From assembly GCF_000749845.1 (NCBI RefSeq), contig NZ_JQHM01000010.1, positions 1 to 64,000 on the forward strand: a stretch of DNA of 64,000 nt, read 5' to 3'. The position numbers and the translations under genes were made by a program. Numbering within the stretch: the stretch's first letter is position 1; every line of letters starts with the position of its first letter. Below the pieces are notes generated by a model, which saw nothing but the letters and a program-made list of their open reading frames with translations, was not told the DNA's origin and did no database searches. The DNA comes from Pectobacterium betavasculorum. Lineage in GTDB: Bacteria > Pseudomonadota > Gammaproteobacteria > Enterobacterales > Enterobacteriaceae. Shown in pieces: positions 60,733 through 64,000 of this stretch.

Positions 60733-63330
60733 GTGATTCGAATTGAACTGCCGACACTGGTTGAACGACTCAACCCAGTGTGCCGTCATATGCTGGAAGA
60801 AGCGGCAGCACTCTGTATTCAACATCAGGGTGCGGAAATCCGCATTGAGCACCTGTTGATGAAAATGCTGGAAACGCCGCTGTGTGATGTGCGCCAGATT
60901 CTCAAGCGTGCTGGCGTCGATGCGGATGAGCTGTCTTCGTTGCTGCTACCTTCCTCCGTAGATAAAGAATTTGATGCGGGCTATCCCTCATTCTCTCCTC
61001 TGCTGGTGGAATGGTTACAGGACAGCTGGCTGCTGGCCTCGGCTGAATTCCAACATGTGCGCCTGCGCAGCGGCATCTTGCTGCTGGTTTTGCTGCTGAC
61101 GCCAAATCGCTATGTGGCAGGCGCGATTTCCCGCCCGCTGGCACAGATTAACCGTGAGCTTTTACGTCAGCAGTTTGATGAGTGGGTGAAGGACTCTGTT
61201 GAAACGGAAGTCGCGGTGCAGTCTGCCACGGCGGAACAGGCTGTCGCGGCAAGCACACAGCTGTCTCGCTATACCCAAAACGTTACTGAGTCCGCCCGAC
61301 AGGGGCAGTTGGATCCGGTGCTGTGCCGCGATCATGAAATCGATCTAATGATCGATATTCTCTCTCGTCGCCGTAAAAACAACCCGATTGTAGTGGGGGA
61401 AGCGGGCGTCGGTAAAAGCGCGCTGATCGAAGGGCTGGCGCTGCGTATTGTGGCGGGTGCTGTACCGGAAAGATTACGTGATGTAGAGCTGCTTACGCTC
61501 GATCTGGGGGCGATGCAGGCTGGTGCATCAGTTAAAGGCGAATTTGAGAAACGCTTCAAAGGTGTGATGCAGGAAGTGAAGGATGCGCCACGCCCGATCA
61601 TTCTGTTTATCGATGAAGCGCATACGCTAATCGGCGCTGGGAATCAGGCGGGCGGGCTGGATGTATCCAACTTGCTCAAGCCAGCGCTGGCGCGTGGTGA
61701 ACTGCGTACCATCGCGGCGACCACCTGGAGCGAGTATAAAAAATACGTCGAGAAAGATGCGGCGCTTTCCCGTCGCTTCCAGCTTGTCAAAGTCGGCGAA
61801 CCGAATGCGGAAGAAGCCACGATTATTCTGCGTGGGCTGCGTGGCATCTATGAAAAAGCGCACGGCGTTCTGATTGATGAAGATGCGCTTCAGGCGGCGG
61901 CGCAGTTGTCGGCGCGCTATATCTCTGGTCGCCAACTGCCCGATAAGGCGATTGACGTGCTGGATACCGCGAGTGCGCGCGTGGCGATTAACCTGACGAC
62001 ACCACCGCGTGCGGTCAGCCAGCTACAGACTCGCCTGCGCCAGCAGGAAATGGAAATCACCCAGCTTGAGCGTCAGGCGCGCATCGGTCTGGGCAATACC
62101 GAAGAGCGGTTAGTCGAACTGCGCGACGCCCGCGAAGCGGGGGCGGCATCGCTGGCACAACTGGAAGCCGATTGGCAGCAGCAAAAAACACAGGTTCAGC
62201 GCGTGATTGAATTGCGCACGGCGCTGTTGGATGACGAGCAAACCGTCGACTTTGATGCGGTATCGGCAGCGGCAGAACTGGCTACCTGTGAGCAAGCGTT
62301 GGAAATACTTCAGCAAGCTTCCGTACTGGTCTCTCCCCACGTCGATAAAATGCAGATTGCGGCAGTGATTGCCGAATGGACGGGCGTGCCGCTGAACCGA
62401 ATTTCACAGGGTGAAATGGATGTCGTCACGCGCCTGCCTGAATTCCTGGGTGAGTCGATTAAAGGGCAGCAGTTGGCGATTGCTCAATTGCATAAACACC
62501 TGCTTACTGCGCGTGCGGATCTCCGTCGTCCGGGGCGTCCGCTAGGCGCTTTCCTGCTGGTAGGGCCGAGCGGAGTCGGTAAAACGGAAACGGTGGTTCA
62601 GATTGCCGACCTGATGTTTGGCGGACGTAACTATCTGACTACCATCAACATGTCGGAATATCAGGAAAAGCACACGGTTTCACGCTTGATCGGTTCACCT
62701 CCGGGCTACGTCGGATTTGGCGAAGGGGGCGTGTTGACCGAAGCCATCCGTCAGAAGCCGTACTCCGTGGTACTGCTGGATGAAGTAGAGAAAGCGCACC
62801 CGGATGTTCTGAATTTGTTCTATCAGGCGTTTGATAAAGGTGAACTGGCCGATGGTGAAGGCCGGGTTATCGACTGCCGCAACGTAGTGTTCTTCCTGAC
62901 GTCCAACCTCGGGTTCCAGACGATTGTTAACTACGCTGAACAGCCAGAGGTGTTGCTGGATGCGCTCTATCCCGAACTGGCGGCTTTCTTCAAACCTGCG
63001 CTGTTAGCACGTATGGAAGTCATCCCTTATCTGCCGCTGGCACATGACACCATGGTCGAGATCGTACAGGGCAAATTGTCGCGTCTGGTTTCTCTGCTGC
63101 AACAGCGCTTTGGTGCGGAAGTCATCATCGAAGACGAGGTGCCGGAAGAAATTCTACGGTTGGCAAACCGCAGCGAAAACGGAGCGCGTATGCTCGAATC
63201 GGTGATTGATGGAGCCTTGCTGCCACCCGTTTCGCTACAGTTGCTGCAACGTATGTCGGCGGGTGAACCCGTCAGCCGTATTCATTTCCGCGTCGAAGCC
63301 GGCCAGTTCCAGACTGAGGTGGAGGGCTGA
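60733..63330 (+). CDS. tssH: T6SS sheath-recycling AAA+ ATPase TssH (ClpV)
   Basis: 865 residues, GTG start after AGGAG. ClpV-type N-domain (~1-160) for TssC binding, first AAA module with Walker A GEAGVGKSALIEG (~221) and Walker B ILFIDEAHTLIGAGN, a middle coiled domain, and second AAA module with VGPSGVGKTETV (~610), VVLLDEVEKAHPDV and SRLIGSPPGYVG. It disassembles contracted sheaths for reuse. Confidence 0.98.
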   Translation: MIRIELPTLVERLNPVCRHMLEEAAALCIQHQGAEIRIEHLLMKMLETPLCDVRQILKRAGVDADELSSLLLPSSVDKEFDAGYPSFSPLLVEWLQDSWLLASAEFQHVRLRSGILLLVLLLTPNRYVAGAISRPLAQINRELLRQQFDEWVKDSVETEVAVQSATAEQAVAASTQLSRYTQNVTESARQGQLDPVLCRDHEIDLMIDILSRRRKNNPIVVGEAGVGKSALIEGLALRIVAGAVPERLRDVELLTLDLGAMQAGASVKGEFEKRFKGVMQEVKDAPRPIILFIDEAHTLIGAGNQAGGLDVSNLLKPALARGELRTIAATTWSEYKKYVEKDAALSRRFQLVKVGEPNAEEATIILRGLRGIYEKAHGVLIDEDALQAAAQLSARYISGRQLPDKAIDVLDTASARVAINLTTPPRAVSQLQTRLRQQEMEITQLERQARIGLGNTEERLVELRDAREAGAASLAQLEADWQQQKTQVQRVIELRTALLDDEQTVDFDAVSAAAELATCEQALEILQQASVLVSPHVDKMQIAAVIAEWTGVPLNRISQGEMDVVTRLPEFLGESIKGQQLAIAQLHKHLLTARADLRRPGRPLGAFLLVGPSGVGKTETVVQIADLMFGGRNYLTTINMSEYQEKHTVSRLIGSPPGYVGFGEGGVLTEAIRQKPYSVVLLDEVEKAHPDVLNLFYQAFDKGELADGEGRVIDCRNVVFFLTSNLGFQTIVNYAEQPEVLLDALYPELAAFFKPALLARMEVIPYLPLAHDTMVEIVQGKLSRLVSLLQQRFGAEVIIEDEVPEEILRLANRSENGARMLESVIDGALLPPVSLQLLQRMSAGEPVSRIHFRVEAGQFQTEVEG

Positions 63331-63332
63331 GT

Positions 63333-64000
63333 ATGCAACATGCCCTCGAACTGGCGCTGGCACTCACCCGACAGCATGATGAAGCCAGTCTGTGTGACTG
63401 GCTGCTGGAGACGATGCAGGCTGCCTGGCAGCCGCAAGGAATGCTGTTGGGGATGGTGGATGTCAGCGGCAGGTTACTGACCTGTCAGGGCCGGGTGCAT
63501 GAGACGCCAGTGGCGCTGAGTCTGGGGGTGGATGATTTTAGCCACCCGCTGGCTTATGCGCTGCATAAGAATCAGGCACGCACCTGGGATTCTCTCTATG
63601 GCGGTGCCCGCATTGAGCACCATGAGTTTCGGCAGATGCTGGTTTCTGTTGGGACGAATTGCGGGCTTCACGCGTTGCCGCTGCTGTCGGACAGCGGTAA
63701 GCCGCTGGCGGTATTGGCGCTGTTGGATACGCCGACACGCCTGCGAACGCTGCATCAGCAAGGGGAATGCGAGCGGCTGGCGCAGGTGTTTTGCCGGCAG
63801 CTTATGCTGTTGCGTGAGCTGCTACACACCCGACGGGAACAGGCCGCGTTAAGAGATTCACTCCGCCAGATTAAGCATGAGGGACAGAGTCGCCGCGAAC
63901 AGGAAACGCGGGTGGAAGCCACTCTGATTGGCCAGTCTGTGGTGATTAAAGAGCTGCATCAGCAAATTTATCAGGCGGCAAAACACCGCCTTTCGGTGCT
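63333..64000 (+). CDS. vasH: Sigma-54-dependent T6SS activator (VasH-like), 3' end outside window
   Basis: The first 222 residues are visible: a GAF-like sensor region (MQHALELALALTRQHDEASL, HPLAYALHKNQA, GTNCGLHALPLLSD) and then a linker ending TLIGQSVVIKELHQQIYQAA, which begins the AAA+ sigma-54 interaction domain. VasH activators switch on T6SS operons with RpoN. It starts two bases after tssH. The activator and HTH domains lie past the window. Confidence 0.88.
   Translation, partial: MQHALELALALTRQHDEASLCDWLLETMQAAWQPQGMLLGMVDVSGRLLTCQGRVHETPVALSLGVDDFSHPLAYALHKNQARTWDSLYGGARIEHHEFRQMLVSVGTNCGLHALPLLSDSGKPLAVLALLDTPTRLRTLHQQGECERLAQVFCRQLMLLRELLHTRREQAALRDSLRQIKHEGQSRREQETRVEATLIGQSVVIKELHQQIYQAAKHRLSV

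Overview
The window looks like chromosome from a soft-rot enterobacterium, most probably Pectobacterium. The backbone (gmhA, yafJ, yafK, dinB, pepD, gpt, frsA, crl, proBA, thrW, with fadE and yajD) has enterobacterial content and largely E. coli-like order, combined with a methionine-salvage pair (mtnA/mtnK) and type VI secretion genes at both ends. The genus is inferred from recalled gene content, not from a database search.

Layout. (1) 1-7102: a T6SS effector module with a vgrG 3' part, a DUF4123 adaptor, four tandem DUF3304 immunity-like genes separated by short remnants of an effector 5' end, one full-length DUF2235/Tle1-like effector and a PAAR tip gene. (2) 7163-24880: core chromosome. 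Three operator sites can be read directly: MetJ boxes between mtnA and mtnK, a FadR site upstream of fadE, and a LexA box upstream of dinB. A 5'-truncated yafE remnant lies beside an XRE regulator. (3) 25407-47360: tRNA-Thr (thrW) followed by a ~21.9 kb integrated, mobilizable, plasmid-like element. It carries a P4-type integrase with repeated arm sites, an AlpA-like regulator, an H-NST-like truncated H-NS protein, an XRE/ImmA-IrrE pair, a RepL-like replication protein with four palindromic iteron-like repeats, a complete Ec67/Eco2-like retron (ncRNA plus RT-TOPRIM), a MobQ-type relaxase interrupted by an in-frame amber codon, a recognisable oriT, two small mobilization-type genes, an orphan shufflon-type PilV pilin, a four-gene ABC-three-component (ABC-3C) operon, the YafN/YafO toxin-antitoxin pair and a degraded thrW att copy. 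(4) 47361-50540: a small prophage remnant (second integrase, excisionase-like gene, tightly overlapping early genes), then a fragment of an outer-membrane efflux gene. (5) 50781-51661: an AT-rich gene-free stretch leading into the T6SS structural operon tssB-C-E-F-G-tagH-tssJ-K-L-H and the start of a sigma-54 activator gene that runs off the window.

How it works together. Both flanks serve the same contractile machine: sheath, baseplate, membrane complex and ClpV recycling ATPase on the right; spike, adaptor, effector and immunity genes on the left. The thrW element appears to be a mobilizable replicon carrying at least two probable phage-defence systems (retron and ABC-3C) plus a toxin-antitoxin pair and an H-NS antagonist candidate. 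The most notable items are the retron with a readable msr-msd, the ABC-3C operon with a motif shared between two of its proteins, the mosaic DUF3304 array, and the unexplained hairpins and palindromes in the element's origin region.
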